From Pseudobdellovibrionaceae bacterium (GTDB taxonomy: Bacteria > Bdellovibrionota > Bdellovibrionia > Bdellovibrionales > UBA1609), in assembly GCA_018663505.1 (NCBI GenBank), contig JABJQG010000014.1:1-64000 (forward strand): DNA of 64,000 nucleotides, given 5' to 3'. Below are positions 28,279-37,162 of the stretch, one piece after another. The stretch's first letter is position 1. Every line of letters begins with the position of its first letter. A program made the translations under genes and the position numbers. The notes below the pieces were generated by a model. It was not told where the DNA came from, did no database searches, and saw nothing but the letters and a program-made list of their open reading frames with translations.

Positions 28279-28488
28279 TGTTTGCTCCGGTTGCTGTAAA
28301 TTATGTAACTAGACTTTCGGCCATAAACGAGAGGAACTTGAGACTTGGAGCACAAATCTTATGAAGTGCCTCAACTTGATACAATATTCATCTGTGAAAC
28401 TTCTGGAAGTTAAATCCTGATTAAAGTGACTATATATTTGCTGAAGAGGGTGTGTAGAGGTCATTGAAGTGGCTCTAGGAGTTGGCGC

Positions 28489-29571
28489 TTATAGTAACTC
28501 AAGAAGATCCTTGAGCTTTTCAGCGAGTAACTGTTTGGTATCTCCAAACATCATATCAATTGATTGGCGTGTACGCACATTGCCAAGCTTTTCTGTAATC
28601 TCTCTAGTTGAATATTCCTTTCCATCTATAAACCCGTAATGAAGAAGGTATGCCTCTCTCTGCCAGTCATATGCTAACACCTTTAGGCTTTTTATAACGG
28701 TTTCTCTCATAATTTGAGCATCTAAAGTTTCATCAGGGGGCTTGTAAGCAGTGGACTCTATATTTTCGAAGATGTCAGAGCTTTTTCCATCATCATTTTT
28801 CACTTGATTATCTACATTTTGTTGTTGAGATAATTTGATTTCCTCCACATGTTCTACCGTAAACCAATGTGCATCTTTGTAGCTAAGGGGGTTTACCTCT
28901 GTGGCATAATTGGACAGTTGAATAAAGCTGGGTTTGGAATGAAACTCATTATAATAAGCTCGCTCAATCTTCTTTAATCTTGCAACCTTGTCCATAAATA
29001 CTCTGCCGGTACTTTTAGTGAGGGTAGAGAGAGGTAGTTCTCTCGATAGAGTTTTTAAAACAGAGCTCACTGCGTAAGTGCTAAATTGTACATAGCCTTT
29101 AATATATGAAGATTTGAAATTCGGTTTGTATCCTCGCACGGCTTTTCGCAGAATATCACGAGCTAAGGAAAAAACCTCCTCTATCTCATAATTTGACTTC
29201 CAATATTTCAAAGATGGTTTAATTGTAAGCCTTAAAGTGCCTTGCCAGATCATATTTTCTAGTTCAATAAATTGCTTTATAAGGGGAGAGGGTAAGTTGG
29301 TAAAATTTATTTTACTCAATTTATCTTCTCCAGCTTCTTGCAAGACCTTGGTTTTAAGGTCTTGGTAAACTAAAAAAAAATCACGGAGCTCTTTAGGAGA
29401 AAGCTTAGGGGTACTTTGGTAGCTATTGATGATCAGCTGTAAGTTTGTGGCTTCTGTAGAAAGAGTTTTTTTTTGGTTGGTAAAATATGTGGCACATAGG
29501 TTCTTTGCCTGAAGGAACTCAGGAGTAGTAAGGACGACGAATAAATATAATAAGACTTGTTTTGAGCTCAC
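28489..29571 (-). CDS. Sigma-70-like protein with an N-terminal signal peptide
   Basis: The 360-aa product carries recognisable sigma-70 domains. Region 2 is at about residues 125-185 (EIEEVFSLARDILRKAVRGY, then FSTYAVSSVLKTLSREL). A region-3-like helix has KPSFIQLSNY. Region 4 (about 295-355) reads WQREAYLLHYGFIDGKEYS, TREITEKLG, RTRQSIDMM. The N-terminus is unlike a sigma factor: a hydrophobic segment (QVLLYLFVVLTTPEFLQA, residues 5-22) with an A-type cleavage site, then KNLC26ATYF. GTG 29571 is the only possible start, since an in-frame stop lies just upstream. The C-x-x-Y-F motif occurs in three other secreted proteins here. It may be exported, or membrane-tethered and released later. Confidence 0.75.
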   Translation of the reverse strand: MSSKQVLLYLFVVLTTPEFLQAKNLCATYFTNQKKTLSTEATNLQLIINSYQSTPKLSPKELRDFFLVYQDLKTKVLQEAGEDKLSKINFTNLPSPLIKQFIELENMIWQGTLRLTIKPSLKYWKSNYEIEEVFSLARDILRKAVRGYKPNFKSSYIKGYVQFSTYAVSSVLKTLSRELPLSTLTKSTGRVFMDKVARLKKIERAYYNEFHSKPSFIQLSNYATEVNPLSYKDAHWFTVEHVEEIKLSQQQNVDNQVKNDDGKSSDIFENIESTAYKPPDETLDAQIMRETVIKSLKVLAYDWQREAYLLHYGFIDGKEYSTREITEKLGNVRTRQSIDMMFGDTKQLLAEKLKDLLELL

Positions 29572-29758
29572 CTTATTAAATTAACATAATATTAAGAGTC
29601 TAAGGCTCTTCAATTTGGAAAATGTAAATTTTCTAAGTCTGTATAGTTTATGTACAAGATTGCATCTGTTCTTTAATTTATTGCTAAAGCGGCTAAAGCT
29701 AACTCATAAATCTATCTATTTTACTACTCACTTGCACGGCCATAGAAAAAGAAAAGGG

Positions 29759-30973
29759 CTATGGTTTCTTCACCTCTGTCACTCCGGCCTGCATGGAAAA
29801 CTCTTGGTACCTGAATAAAAAAGGTATTGTAACTAGGACAAATAGGATGGCATAGAGCCCCCCAAATGAGTTATATGCATAGTCGTAGCCTTTTAAATCT
29901 ATGAGGTATCCCATGAGGGGTCCAAGGAAAATAAAGACCATTCTTACTCCCAGACCCTGAATGGAGTTGGCTGTGGCTCTAATTTCAGTGGGAACTCTTT
30001 TATTTAAAGCATCTTTTAAAATCACTGAATTTAGTCCTCTGGAGAGTTGAAAAAAAAGGCAAATAAAGGCTCCTAGCCAATTGTTTACTTGGGCCATAAA
30101 CAAAAAAGCTAAAAAGGGGAGTATGGACATGAGGACAACAGCGCCAACACTTGAGATTTTCTTTTCAATTTTATGGGCATATCGGGCCACTACAGCTACA
30201 AATAAATTCATAAAAGCCCAGAGGTAACCAAAGTAATAAATATCAATATTGATTTTTTGCCAATAATCTTGAAAAGACCATACGGCTATAAGGGTGGCGG
30301 AATTTAACACAATGCCATTGAGTAAAATGAGAGTGAGAAGCTTGGAATGTTTAAAGAGCTTTTTGTATATAAAGAGTAAGTTATCCTTGTGTTTTTTAGG
30401 ATTCATTTTGTTTCGTGGGGGTTCGGTTAGGCTTAGGGCGATAAACAAAGGAAATATGCCCACAAATAGCTGAGCAAAAGCAGTGGTGTTTATGGAAATC
30501 AAGGCAATCCATCCTCCTAAAAGACCGGCAATGGCTTCTCCCATTTGCTGGTAGAAAAAAAATCTTCCGGTGTATTTAATTCTAGATTTTTTGGAATTTA
30601 CTGCATCTAAGGAATCATAGAGTATGGAAATATCTGTGCCAGAAATTAAGCTCACTGCAAAAGCAAGGAAAATCTCTGCAATGACTAAGGTGAGAAAGCC
30701 TGTGGACAAGGGGAAGAACATAAAACCTAAAAAATGAAAAATAGAGCCAAGTATAAGAGTTTTTTTACGACCAATAATGTCAGAAATATAACCAGAAGGG
30801 ACCTCAAAAATAAGCATAAACACGGCGAACACGGACTGGAGCTGATAAATCTGCTCCATATTTAAGCCCCTTGTTTTAAAAAAAGGGATCATGATGGGCA
30901 TTATCACCATGAAAGCTACTGTGAACTTAAAGAAAAAAATCCTTGAGATGTTTTTGTTAAGAATATCGGACAT
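29759..30973 (-). CDS. MFS transporter
   Basis: The 404-aa product has twelve hydrophobic segments and the MFS loop motif between TM2 and TM3 (SGYISDIIGRKKTL, residues about 60-73). The N-terminal half also contains FEVPSGYISD, common in drug-efflux-like MFS of bacteria. The substrate cannot be told. The start has only a weak ribosome binding site. It is transcribed toward the sigma-like gene with about 190 bp between, and diverges from zapA. Confidence 0.8.
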   Translation of the reverse strand: MSDILNKNISRIFFFKFTVAFMVIMPIMIPFFKTRGLNMEQIYQLQSVFAVFMLIFEVPSGYISDIIGRKKTLILGSIFHFLGFMFFPLSTGFLTLVIAEIFLAFAVSLISGTDISILYDSLDAVNSKKSRIKYTGRFFFYQQMGEAIAGLLGGWIALISINTTAFAQLFVGIFPLFIALSLTEPPRNKMNPKKHKDNLLFIYKKLFKHSKLLTLILLNGIVLNSATLIAVWSFQDYWQKINIDIYYFGYLWAFMNLFVAVVARYAHKIEKKISSVGAVVLMSILPFLAFLFMAQVNNWLGAFICLFFQLSRGLNSVILKDALNKRVPTEIRATANSIQGLGVRMVFIFLGPLMGYLIDLKGYDYAYNSFGGLYAILFVLVTIPFLFRYQEFSMQAGVTEVKKP

Positions 30974-31101
30974 TTGCCCATACTGAACTTAAACACTATG
31001 ACTGGCTAGATTATTTTGGTTTAAGGGTACGGGTGTGTACTTTTTTTAAATGTAGCCAATTTGTATTTATCTTTAATTAAGTGAGGTAGAGGAAGAAGCT
31101 A

Positions 31102-31173
31102 ATGCTCAAAATAAAAGCAAGACTAATGGTCCTGAGATCAATTCTACTACTAGTAGGAGCAGATGCTACCTAA
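31102..31173 (+). CDS. Possible 23-aa hydrophobic peptide upstream of zapA
   Basis: ATG 31102 follows GAGGAAG and encodes MLKIKARLMVLRSILLLVGADAT: a positive N-terminus, then a hydrophobic stretch. It could be a leader peptide or a tiny membrane protein. No homologue is known to me, and a chance frame is quite possible. Confidence 0.25.
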   Translation: MLKIKARLMVLRSILLLVGADAT

Positions 31174-31220
31174 CACGCTGAGTCCCAAAGTCTGGTCCCT
31201 TTTTCTATGACTAGCCAATT

Positions 31221-31248
31221 TTAACAAAACTTTATATGCTACTATATA
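31221..31248 (+). promoter_or_regulatory. Candidate promoter of the zapA-fau-rny transcript
   Basis: TTAACA (31221-31226), a 16-bp spacer and TATATA (31243-31248) lie 54 bp before the zapA start. The match to the sigma-70 consensus is fair. AT-rich context makes chance matches likely. Confidence 0.35.
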
Positions 31249-31301
31249 TATTAAGTTTTTTTTAATTTGATGATGATAATAATTTGAGTACGGAGTGACC
31301 T

Positions 31302-31625
31302 TTGGCACAAGTAATAGTTTTAGAAAATAATCTTTACGAAGTTCAAGTTGGTGGATTAACTTTAAAATTGAAGTCTTCTCATGATTTAGAAACCGTTGAG
31401 AAATTAATAACACTTGTGGATGATAAAATTAATGAGGCAATGGCGTTAAGCCCAAATATGTCCTTTCAAAATGCATTACTTTTATCGGCGCTTCATATTG
31501 CCGAAGACGTTGTAGTTCTTAAGCAAAAAGCACAAAAGAACATTCAGTCCATGGAGGACCAAGCTCTTAAAATATTAACTCAGTTAGAGTCATCATCTGA
31601 AACTCAGTTAGGTTTAGACCTCTAG
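31302..31625 (+). CDS. zapA: Cell division protein ZapA
   Basis: The 107-aa product matches ZapA: the N-terminal segment VQVGGLTLKLKSSHDLETVEKLITLVDDKINE, then a helical part (FQNALLLSALHIAEDVVVLKQ) that forms the coiled-coil dimer. ZapA bundles FtsZ filaments at the division site. The start is TTG 31302, with CGGAG seven bases before it. It leads a run of housekeeping genes (zapA, fau, rny, tyrS) with short gaps; fau follows after 31 bp. Unlike in gamma-proteobacteria, there is no room for 6S RNA between zapA and fau. Confidence 0.85.
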   Translation: MAQVIVLENNLYEVQVGGLTLKLKSSHDLETVEKLITLVDDKINEAMALSPNMSFQNALLLSALHIAEDVVVLKQKAQKNIQSMEDQALKILTQLESSSETQLGLDL

Positions 31626-31656
31626 TTTCGTTTATACATTTGAATAGGTAGTAAAG

Positions 31657-32250
31657 ATGTTGGCTCAAAAATCTAAAGCTGAACTACGTGAACGTTATAA
31701 AGTAATGCGTAGAGAGCTATTTGAAAGTTTAGATATGGATCAGATCACTGAGGCAATTGCTCAGAATTTGGACGTTGGACTTTCAAAAAATATTATTAAT
31801 ATAGGTTCTTATATGCCCATTTTGGGAGAACCAGATCCTAACGGCCTTAGAAATTTTAGGCCAGACCTACAGTGGAGCTATCCAGTTGTAGTGGGCGAGA
31901 GCTTAGAGTTCTATAAAGTGCCCAATTATCAAAGAGATTTCAAGCCAGGAGCTTTTGGCATTCCAGAACCTAAGGCTGATGACAGTAAGAGGATTTCCAT
32001 AAATGACTTAGATTGCATCCTGGTTCCAGGAGTAGCATTTGACCGTTCAGCTAACCGCTTGGGGCAGGGTCGGGGTTTTTATGACCGTGCACTTAAGGAC
32101 TTTAAAGGTCTTAAAGTTGGCGTGGCTTATACACCACAGATTTTAAATGAAGATTTACCATGTGAAGATCACGATCTATCCATGGATTTGATAGTTTGCG
32201 AAGATTATATTTTTGGCCCAGCTAAGGGGCATGAAAGGAATTTACAATGA
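31657..32250 (+). CDS. fau: 5-formyltetrahydrofolate cyclo-ligase
   Basis: The 197-aa product has the family signature VPGVAFDRSANRLGQGRGFYDR (ATP and substrate site, about residues 127-148) and the early SKAELRERYKVMRREL. It converts 5-formyl-THF to 5,10-methenyl-THF with ATP, returning folate to the one-carbon pool. Location next to zapA is conserved in many bacteria. Its stop overlaps the rny start by four bases (ATGA). Confidence 0.9.
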   Translation: MLAQKSKAELRERYKVMRRELFESLDMDQITEAIAQNLDVGLSKNIINIGSYMPILGEPDPNGLRNFRPDLQWSYPVVVGESLEFYKVPNYQRDFKPGAFGIPEPKADDSKRISINDLDCILVPGVAFDRSANRLGQGRGFYDRALKDFKGLKVGVAYTPQILNEDLPCEDHDLSMDLIVCEDYIFGPAKGHERNLQ

Positions 32251-33827
32251 GCACTACAGCAATACTCATAGGGTTGGTGTGTTTTTTTGGTGGTTTATTT
32301 GTTGCCCTAGGAGGGCATATGATTATTCAAAAAAGCAAAGATAAAAAAACAAAATCAGAAACAGAAAAAGAGTCTGAACGCATAATTCATCGTGCAAAAT
32401 CAAAAGCTTCTAAAATAGAGCGAGATGCAAAAGCTAAATCGAAAGATTTCGAAAATCGTTCCCGAAGAAACCTTGAAAGCAGTATGAAGAAGGAAAAACA
32501 AAAAATAACCAGCTTAGAGCAAAGCTATAAAGATAAGACAGCTCGCTTGGATAGAGAGTTTAAAGAAAAAACTGAAGATATGGACTCTCAAATTGAAGAG
32601 GTTAATGATCAAAAAGGAAAAATGCTTATAGCTGAAAAGAGGATTGAGACTCTTGAGGTCCAAGCAAATAAGAGTATTCATGATTTGCAAAAAAAATTAG
32701 AAGAAGTAGCCGGCTTATCTAAAGACGAAGCACGCAAGCGATTAGTGGAGGCCCTGCAGGATGATGCTAGAAGAGAGGCTAACGAGTCATTGACTCAAAT
32801 TGAAGAAGAAGTAAAACGTGAGTCACAAAAAAGAGCACGTAGTGTTTTATCTAAAGCTATCTCTCGTTTTGCCTCAGAGGTTGCAACGGAACGTACAGTA
32901 ACCTCTCTTCCACTTTCTGGCGAGGAAATGAAGGGGAAAATTATTGGCCGTGAGGGGCGTAATATTAGAGCCCTAGAGGGAGCATGTGGAGTTGATATTA
33001 TTATTGATGAAACACCTGACTCTGTTATTATTTCAAGTTTTGATCCAATTCGTCGCCAAGTTGGCAAACAAGTGATTGAACGCTTGATGGAAGATGGACG
33101 AGTGCACCCGGCTCGTATTGAGGAAGTGGCTGCAAAAGTAAAACGGGACCTTGATAATTCTTTAGAAGAAGAAGGGGAGAAGGCTTGTTTTGATTTAGGA
33201 GTACATGGGGTCTCGGTCCCTTTATTGAAAATTTTAGGAAGCTTAAAATATCGTCAAACAGGCACTCAAAATGTATTAGAACATTGTATTGAAGTGGGTT
33301 ATATGGCGGGTCTAATGGCAGCGGAAATTGGCGCAGATGAAAAGGCCGCTCGAAGAGCCGGTTTGCTGCATGATCTTGGGCGTGGAATCGATCACACCGT
33401 TGAAGGCAACCATGCGGATGTGGGAGCTGACTTTGCAAAGAAGAATGGCGAAAAAGATTTTATTGTTGATGCTATTAAGTATCACGAAAAAGAAGAAGGA
33501 CCATCATTGCTTTGTCATCTAGTGCAAGCGGCAAATAATCTTTCTAAGGCCCGACCTGGTGCTCGTCGGTCGCAAATGGAAAATTTTATCAATCGCTTAG
33601 AAGATTTAGAATCTGTGGGTAACAGTTTTGATGGAGTGGAAAGGACTTTTGCAGTTCAGTCTGGTAAAGAGGTGCGTGTGATTGTTGACAGTTCTAAGGT
33701 TACTGACAAACAAGCACAAATGCTGTCACGAGATATTGTTAAGAAAGTGGAACGAGAGTTGAACTACCCTGGGCAAATAAAAGTTTCAGTGGTGAGAGAA
33801 ACTCGAATAGTGGAACACGCAAGATAA
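32247..33827 (+). CDS. rny: Ribonuclease Y
   Basis: The 526-aa product has the full RNase Y layout. An N-terminal membrane helix (residues 5-27) is followed by a long charged coiled coil (about 30-200). A KH domain has GKIIGREGRNIRALE and DETPD, and an HD domain has HCIEVGYMAGLMA, HDLGRGID and KYHEKEE. It is an endoribonuclease that starts mRNA decay at the inner membrane. It is translationally coupled to fau through an ATGA overlap. Length matches the family closely. Confidence 0.95.
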   Translation: MSTTAILIGLVCFFGGLFVALGGHMIIQKSKDKKTKSETEKESERIIHRAKSKASKIERDAKAKSKDFENRSRRNLESSMKKEKQKITSLEQSYKDKTARLDREFKEKTEDMDSQIEEVNDQKGKMLIAEKRIETLEVQANKSIHDLQKKLEEVAGLSKDEARKRLVEALQDDARREANESLTQIEEEVKRESQKRARSVLSKAISRFASEVATERTVTSLPLSGEEMKGKIIGREGRNIRALEGACGVDIIIDETPDSVIISSFDPIRRQVGKQVIERLMEDGRVHPARIEEVAAKVKRDLDNSLEEEGEKACFDLGVHGVSVPLLKILGSLKYRQTGTQNVLEHCIEVGYMAGLMAAEIGADEKAARRAGLLHDLGRGIDHTVEGNHADVGADFAKKNGEKDFIVDAIKYHEKEEGPSLLCHLVQAANNLSKARPGARRSQMENFINRLEDLESVGNSFDGVERTFAVQSGKEVRVIVDSSKVTDKQAQMLSRDIVKKVERELNYPGQIKVSVVRETRIVEHAR

Positions 33828-33849
33828 TTGATTTAAATTAGAGGTAACT

Positions 33850-35073
33850 ATGTTTTCTTTAACTCCAGAAGAGCAGTTAAGTGAATTAAAAAAAGGTGTT
33901 GTGGATTTAGTTTCTGAAAAGGAGCTTTTAGCTAAACTAAAAAAAAGCTATGACACAAAAACTCCTTTAAAAATTAAAGCAGGCTTTGACCCCACAAGAC
34001 CAGATCTTCATATTGGTCATGTTGTTTTAATTAATAAGTTACGCCAGTTTCAGCAAATGGGTCACCACATACAGTTTCTAATAGGAGACTTCACAGCTCT
34101 TATAGGGGACCCTACGGGTAAAAATGAAGCACGTCCTCCGCTCACTGAAGAGGAGATTGCTGAAAATTCTAAAACATATGCCGAACAAGTTTTTAAGGTT
34201 TTAGATCGAGAGAAAACTGAGGTCATGTATAATTCTCATTGGTTTAATGATTTTAAACCGGCGGATTTTATTCGTCTTTCTGCTAAATATACTGTGGCAA
34301 GAATGATAGAGAGAGATGATTTTGAAAAGCGATATCAAAATGGAACTCCTATTCATTTGCACGAATTTCTTTACCCCTTAGTGCAAGGTTATGATTCTGT
34401 GGCTATGAAGGCTGATGTTGAGTTAGGTGGAACAGATCAAAAGTTTAATCTACTTGTGGGGCGTGATATTCAAAAATCCTCAGGAATGGCGCAACAGAGT
34501 ATTTTAACGGTGCCCCTATTAGAAGGTATTGATGGCATTCAGAAGATGTCCAAATCTAATGATAATTATATTGCTATCCAGGACTCGCCTAAAAATATTT
34601 TTGGTAAAACCATGAAAATTTCCGATGAACTAATGATTCGCTATTATGAATTACTTACGGATAAAACCGTATCGGAAATTGAAGTTTTAAAAATGGGTAT
34701 TAAGGGTGGAGAATTACACCCTCGAGATGTGAAAGTAGACTTAGCAAAATACTTTGTGAGTTTATTTTACGATGACACAATGGCTGAATCGGCTTTAAAA
34801 GAATTTGAGAACATCTTTAAAAATAAAGGATTACCTGATGACCTGGCTCAACATGAAGTTAAGTCCTCAGTGGATCTAGAAATATTAAGCTTATTAATAG
34901 AAGTTGGTTTTTCCAAATCAAAAGGAGAAGGTCGCCGTGGAATTCAAGGCGGGGCTGTAACAATTGATGGCGAAAAAATTAGTGATCCCATGTTTCAGCT
35001 TAAGCTCAAAGGAGCAGAAAAGGTGATATTAAAAATGGGAAAAAAGAAATTTGTACAGCTAGTTGCAAAGTAG
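33850..35073 (+). CDS. tyrS: Tyrosyl-tRNA synthetase
   Basis: The 407-aa product is a class I aminoacyl-tRNA synthetase with HIGH ([16 protein letters not shown], about residue 52), the TyrRS segments FDPTRPDLH and [16 protein letters not shown], and KMSKS. The C-terminal S4-like domain contains [17 protein letters not shown]. It charges tRNA-Tyr in the cytoplasm. It lies 22 bp after rny, with AGAGG before the ATG, and the next gene starts 7 bp after its stop. Confidence 0.96.
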   Translation: MFSLTPEEQLSELKKGVVDLVSEKELLAKLKKSYDTKTPLKIKAGFDPTRPDLHIGHVVLINKLRQFQQMGHHIQFLIGDFTALIGDPTGKNEARPPLTEEEIAENSKTYAEQVFKVLDREKTEVMYNSHWFNDFKPADFIRLSAKYTVARMIERDDFEKRYQNGTPIHLHEFLYPLVQGYDSVAMKADVELGGTDQKFNLLVGRDIQKSSGMAQQSILTVPLLEGIDGIQKMSKSNDNYIAIQDSPKNIFGKTMKISDELMIRYYELLTDKTVSEIEVLKMGIKGGELHPRDVKVDLAKYFVSLFYDDTMAESALKEFENIFKNKGLPDDLAQHEVKSSVDLEILSLLIEVGFSKSKGEGRRGIQGGAVTIDGEKISDPMFQLKLKGAEKVILKMGKKKFVQLVAK

Positions 35074-35080
35074 GTATTGA

Positions 35081-35908
35081 GTGAAAGTTAAGTTTTTACC
35101 AGATGAAGTAGAATATGAAATACAACCCACCCAAACTCTATTAGAGCTTGCACAGGAAAAGGGTGTGTATATTAAGTCCGTTTGTAATGGTGTACCAAAC
35201 TGTGCTGAATGTCGAATTCAGGTGGTTGAAGGGGAGCATAATATTTTCCCCCCTTCAAAGAAAGAAATTGCTTTAATTGGTACAGCACACTTTCTTGACC
35301 AAAGGCGTTTGGCCTGCCAGATGAGATGTTTTGGAGATATATCTGTGTCTACCCATGAACAAGTAGCAAAACAAGGCTCTGAACATCAGAAAAAACGTAT
35401 GAAAGCTGGCGTAAGAGTGGATGAAAGTGAATCTCATGCTTTGTCTGGTGGTCTTCTGGAACAAAATACAGATTTAGTGAATGAAGCTAGTGTTACAGAA
35501 AGGGATTTAGAAGAGCTTGAAGCCCAGGAGAAAAAAGGTAATCCTAAAAAAGGATCTGATCGAGGAGCATCAAAGGGGAATTCTACAAATAAGAAGAAAT
35601 CGGATGGTGGAAGGGATACCAACTCATCTAAAGAGGGAAACCGAAACCGTAACAGAAATCGCAATAGAAATAGAAACCAGAAAAATAATTCTAGTGGCGA
35701 AGAGAAAAATCACGAAAAGCGAGATATGAGCCCACCAGCAGCAACCGAAGCTAAGACAGCACAAGGTGGGAGCGAGCAGAATGGTGAAGGTGTGAAGAAA
35801 AGCAATAATCGCAATAGAAACAGGAATCGCAATAGAAATAGAAATAAGAATTTAAAAAATAAAGAAAATAGCACTACAAACAATAATCAAGAAAGTAACA
35901 AGGACTAA
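35081..35908 (+). CDS. [2Fe-2S] ferredoxin domain fused to an Arg/Asn-repeat tail
   Basis: Residues 1-100 of the 275-aa product form a plant-type ferredoxin domain with four cluster cysteines (C35, C41, C44 and C79; the first three spaced C-x5-C-x2-C). The rest is low-complexity: acidic to 150, then Lys/Ser/Gly-rich, then two blocks of about 12-16 residues of alternating Arg and Asn (about residues 186-200 and 243-258). Such arginine-rich disordered tails often bind RNA or anionic surfaces. The fusion is unusual. The start is GTG 35081 with AGG upstream, and the gene follows tyrS and rny on the same strand. Confidence 0.75.
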   Translation: MKVKFLPDEVEYEIQPTQTLLELAQEKGVYIKSVCNGVPNCAECRIQVVEGEHNIFPPSKKEIALIGTAHFLDQRRLACQMRCFGDISVSTHEQVAKQGSEHQKKRMKAGVRVDESESHALSGGLLEQNTDLVNEASVTERDLEELEAQEKKGNPKKGSDRGASKGNSTNKKKSDGGRDTNSSKEGNRNRNRNRNRNRNQKNNSSGEEKNHEKRDMSPPAATEAKTAQGGSEQNGEGVKKSNNRNRNRNRNRNRNKNLKNKENSTTNNNQESNKD

Positions 35909-35922
35909 AGAAAGAGGCTTAT

Positions 35923-36342
35923 ATGATTACTAAAATAACTTTAATGTTAGTATCTTTCACTTTTGCAGGGTGTGCCATATTACACCATGTACAAGTAGGA
36001 GAAGTTGACTCAAAAATTGTTAGAAAAGGTGAGAAGATTGAAATTCTTGTTACAGAAACTGGAGTTAGTTTTAAAGAAGGAACACAGGTAGCTCAGGCGT
36101 TGACTCATAACAAACAAACTAAGAAAGACCTTGGAGACGCCCAAGCTATCCTAAGTATGTTTCAAATGGGACCAGTAACAGGAAATCATGTTTTTTCAGA
36201 TAAGTTTGCAGATAGAGTTTTTAAGCTCATTCGTAGAAAGTGTCCTAGCGGGAGAGTGAGTGGTGTGACCTCAATTAGAGAAACGGCTAAATATCCTGTG
36301 GTAAGTGGAGAAATCGTAAAAATCACCGGATATTGCGGTTAA
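35923..36342 (+). CDS. Lipoprotein, first of three tandem paralogues
   Basis: The 139-aa product has a lipobox (TFAGC, lipidated C17). The C-terminal third contains KCPSGRVSGVTS and ends ITGYCG, a pattern shared with the two following genes: C-[P/R]-x-G-[R/K]-[V/I]-x-G and a closing YC. The paired cysteines may bridge. Unlike its neighbours it has an extra segment (about residues 55-90). No family name. It starts 14 bp after the ferredoxin-like gene. Confidence 0.7.
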   Translation: MITKITLMLVSFTFAGCAILHHVQVGEVDSKIVRKGEKIEILVTETGVSFKEGTQVAQALTHNKQTKKDLGDAQAILSMFQMGPVTGNHVFSDKFADRVFKLIRRKCPSGRVSGVTSIRETAKYPVVSGEIVKITGYCG

Positions 36343-36403
36343 GTAAATTTTCAACACGAAATTAAAATTTAAAATTTATGATATTTAAAATATAGGGAGA
36401 GAA

Positions 36404-36706
36404 ATGAAAAAAATTATATTAATTCTAATGGTACTACAGTTAACATCAGGGTGTGCTTTTTTAAGATCGGTATCAACAACCAGTGTTCCTAAGAATAGAA
36501 AGAATAAAGTTTCGGCTCAAGCTGAAAAGTTTTATTTTTTAGGGTTTAATTTTAGCAATAGCTATGTAGATGGACTTGTACAGGATCTTGCAGATCAGTG
36601 CCCAAAAGGGAAAGTTCAAGGGATTTTAACAAAGCATGAAGTTATTTCTTATGTGTTTTTCACCAAAAATATTGTTTCTGCAAATGGCTATTGCGTTAAA
36701 AGATAA
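36404..36706 (+). CDS. Lipoprotein, second tandem paralogue
   Basis: The 100-aa product has a lipobox (LTSGC, lipidated C17). The conserved part is DQCPKGKVQGILTKHE and the end is SANGYCVKR, matching the paralogues on both sides. A basic linker (KNRKNK) follows the anchor. The start has GGGAGAG upstream. Probable envelope lipoprotein, function unknown. Confidence 0.7.
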   Translation: MKKIILILMVLQLTSGCAFLRSVSTTSVPKNRKNKVSAQAEKFYFLGFNFSNSYVDGLVQDLADQCPKGKVQGILTKHEVISYVFFTKNIVSANGYCVKR

Positions 36707-36720
36707 TTAAGGAAACTGTT

Positions 36721-37035
36721 ATGAATAAATTAATAATTATATGCTTGATGTTGTTTTCACTGATCTCTTGTACTCACTCTGTACATAACTATCATGTTTC
36801 TGCAGAGAGATTTTTAGGAAAAAGCAAAAATAAGAAACGAATTAAATCTGAGGCACAGCAAGCGGTTGTCTTTTGGATGGCTGATAATACAAATTATGTC
36901 AATGAGGCCTTTGAGGAGCTGCAACGTAAATGTAGAAAAGGTAGAATTGTTGGGAATAATACTCGATTCAGTACATCTCACGGATTCTTTTCTTGGACTA
37001 ATAAAGTGAAAATGCAAGCTTACTGTGTTAGATAA
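36721..37035 (+). CDS. Lipoprotein, third tandem paralogue
   Basis: The 104-aa product has a probable lipobox (SLISC, C17). The conserved part is RKCRKGRIVGNNTRFS and the end is MQAYCVR, aligning with the preceding two genes. A basic linker (KSKNKKRIKSE) lies between anchor and conserved part. It starts 14 bp after the second copy, so the three form a tandem array from duplication. Sequence divergence suggests the duplication is old. Confidence 0.7.
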   Translation: MNKLIIICLMLFSLISCTHSVHNYHVSAERFLGKSKNKKRIKSEAQQAVVFWMADNTNYVNEAFEELQRKCRKGRIVGNNTRFSTSHGFFSWTNKVKMQAYCVR

Positions 37036-37162
37036 TTTTTAGTTCCAGTTTAGTAAGCATTGTTATTCAGAAGTTTAAATAACATCAACTGTATATTAAA
37101 AATAGTTGGCAATAAAAGTATAGATACTTATATTCACCCATAGACCCATAGGTAGTGTTGAA

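Larger units (their letters stand above)
30974..31301. other. Divergent intergenic region between the MFS gene and zapA
   Basis: This 328-bp gap holds one possible small frame (31102-31173, described separately), a probable zapA promoter, and otherwise AT-rich sequence without recognisable genes. No 6S RNA-like fold was seen here. Confidence 0.4.

Noticed and set aside
31150-31413. 87-codon minus-strand frame overlapping the zapA start
   Set aside because: It covers the zapA promoter and coding start on the wrong strand, and zapA itself is a clear family match.
31626-31656. Possible 6S RNA between zapA and fau, as in gamma-proteobacteria
   Set aside because: The gap is only 31 bp and cannot hold a 6S RNA.
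35640-35860. Repeated AAYMGN-type DNA units that could look like a CRISPR or satellite array
   Set aside because: The units encode the Arg/Asn tail in frame, have no unique spacers, and are simple coding repeats.
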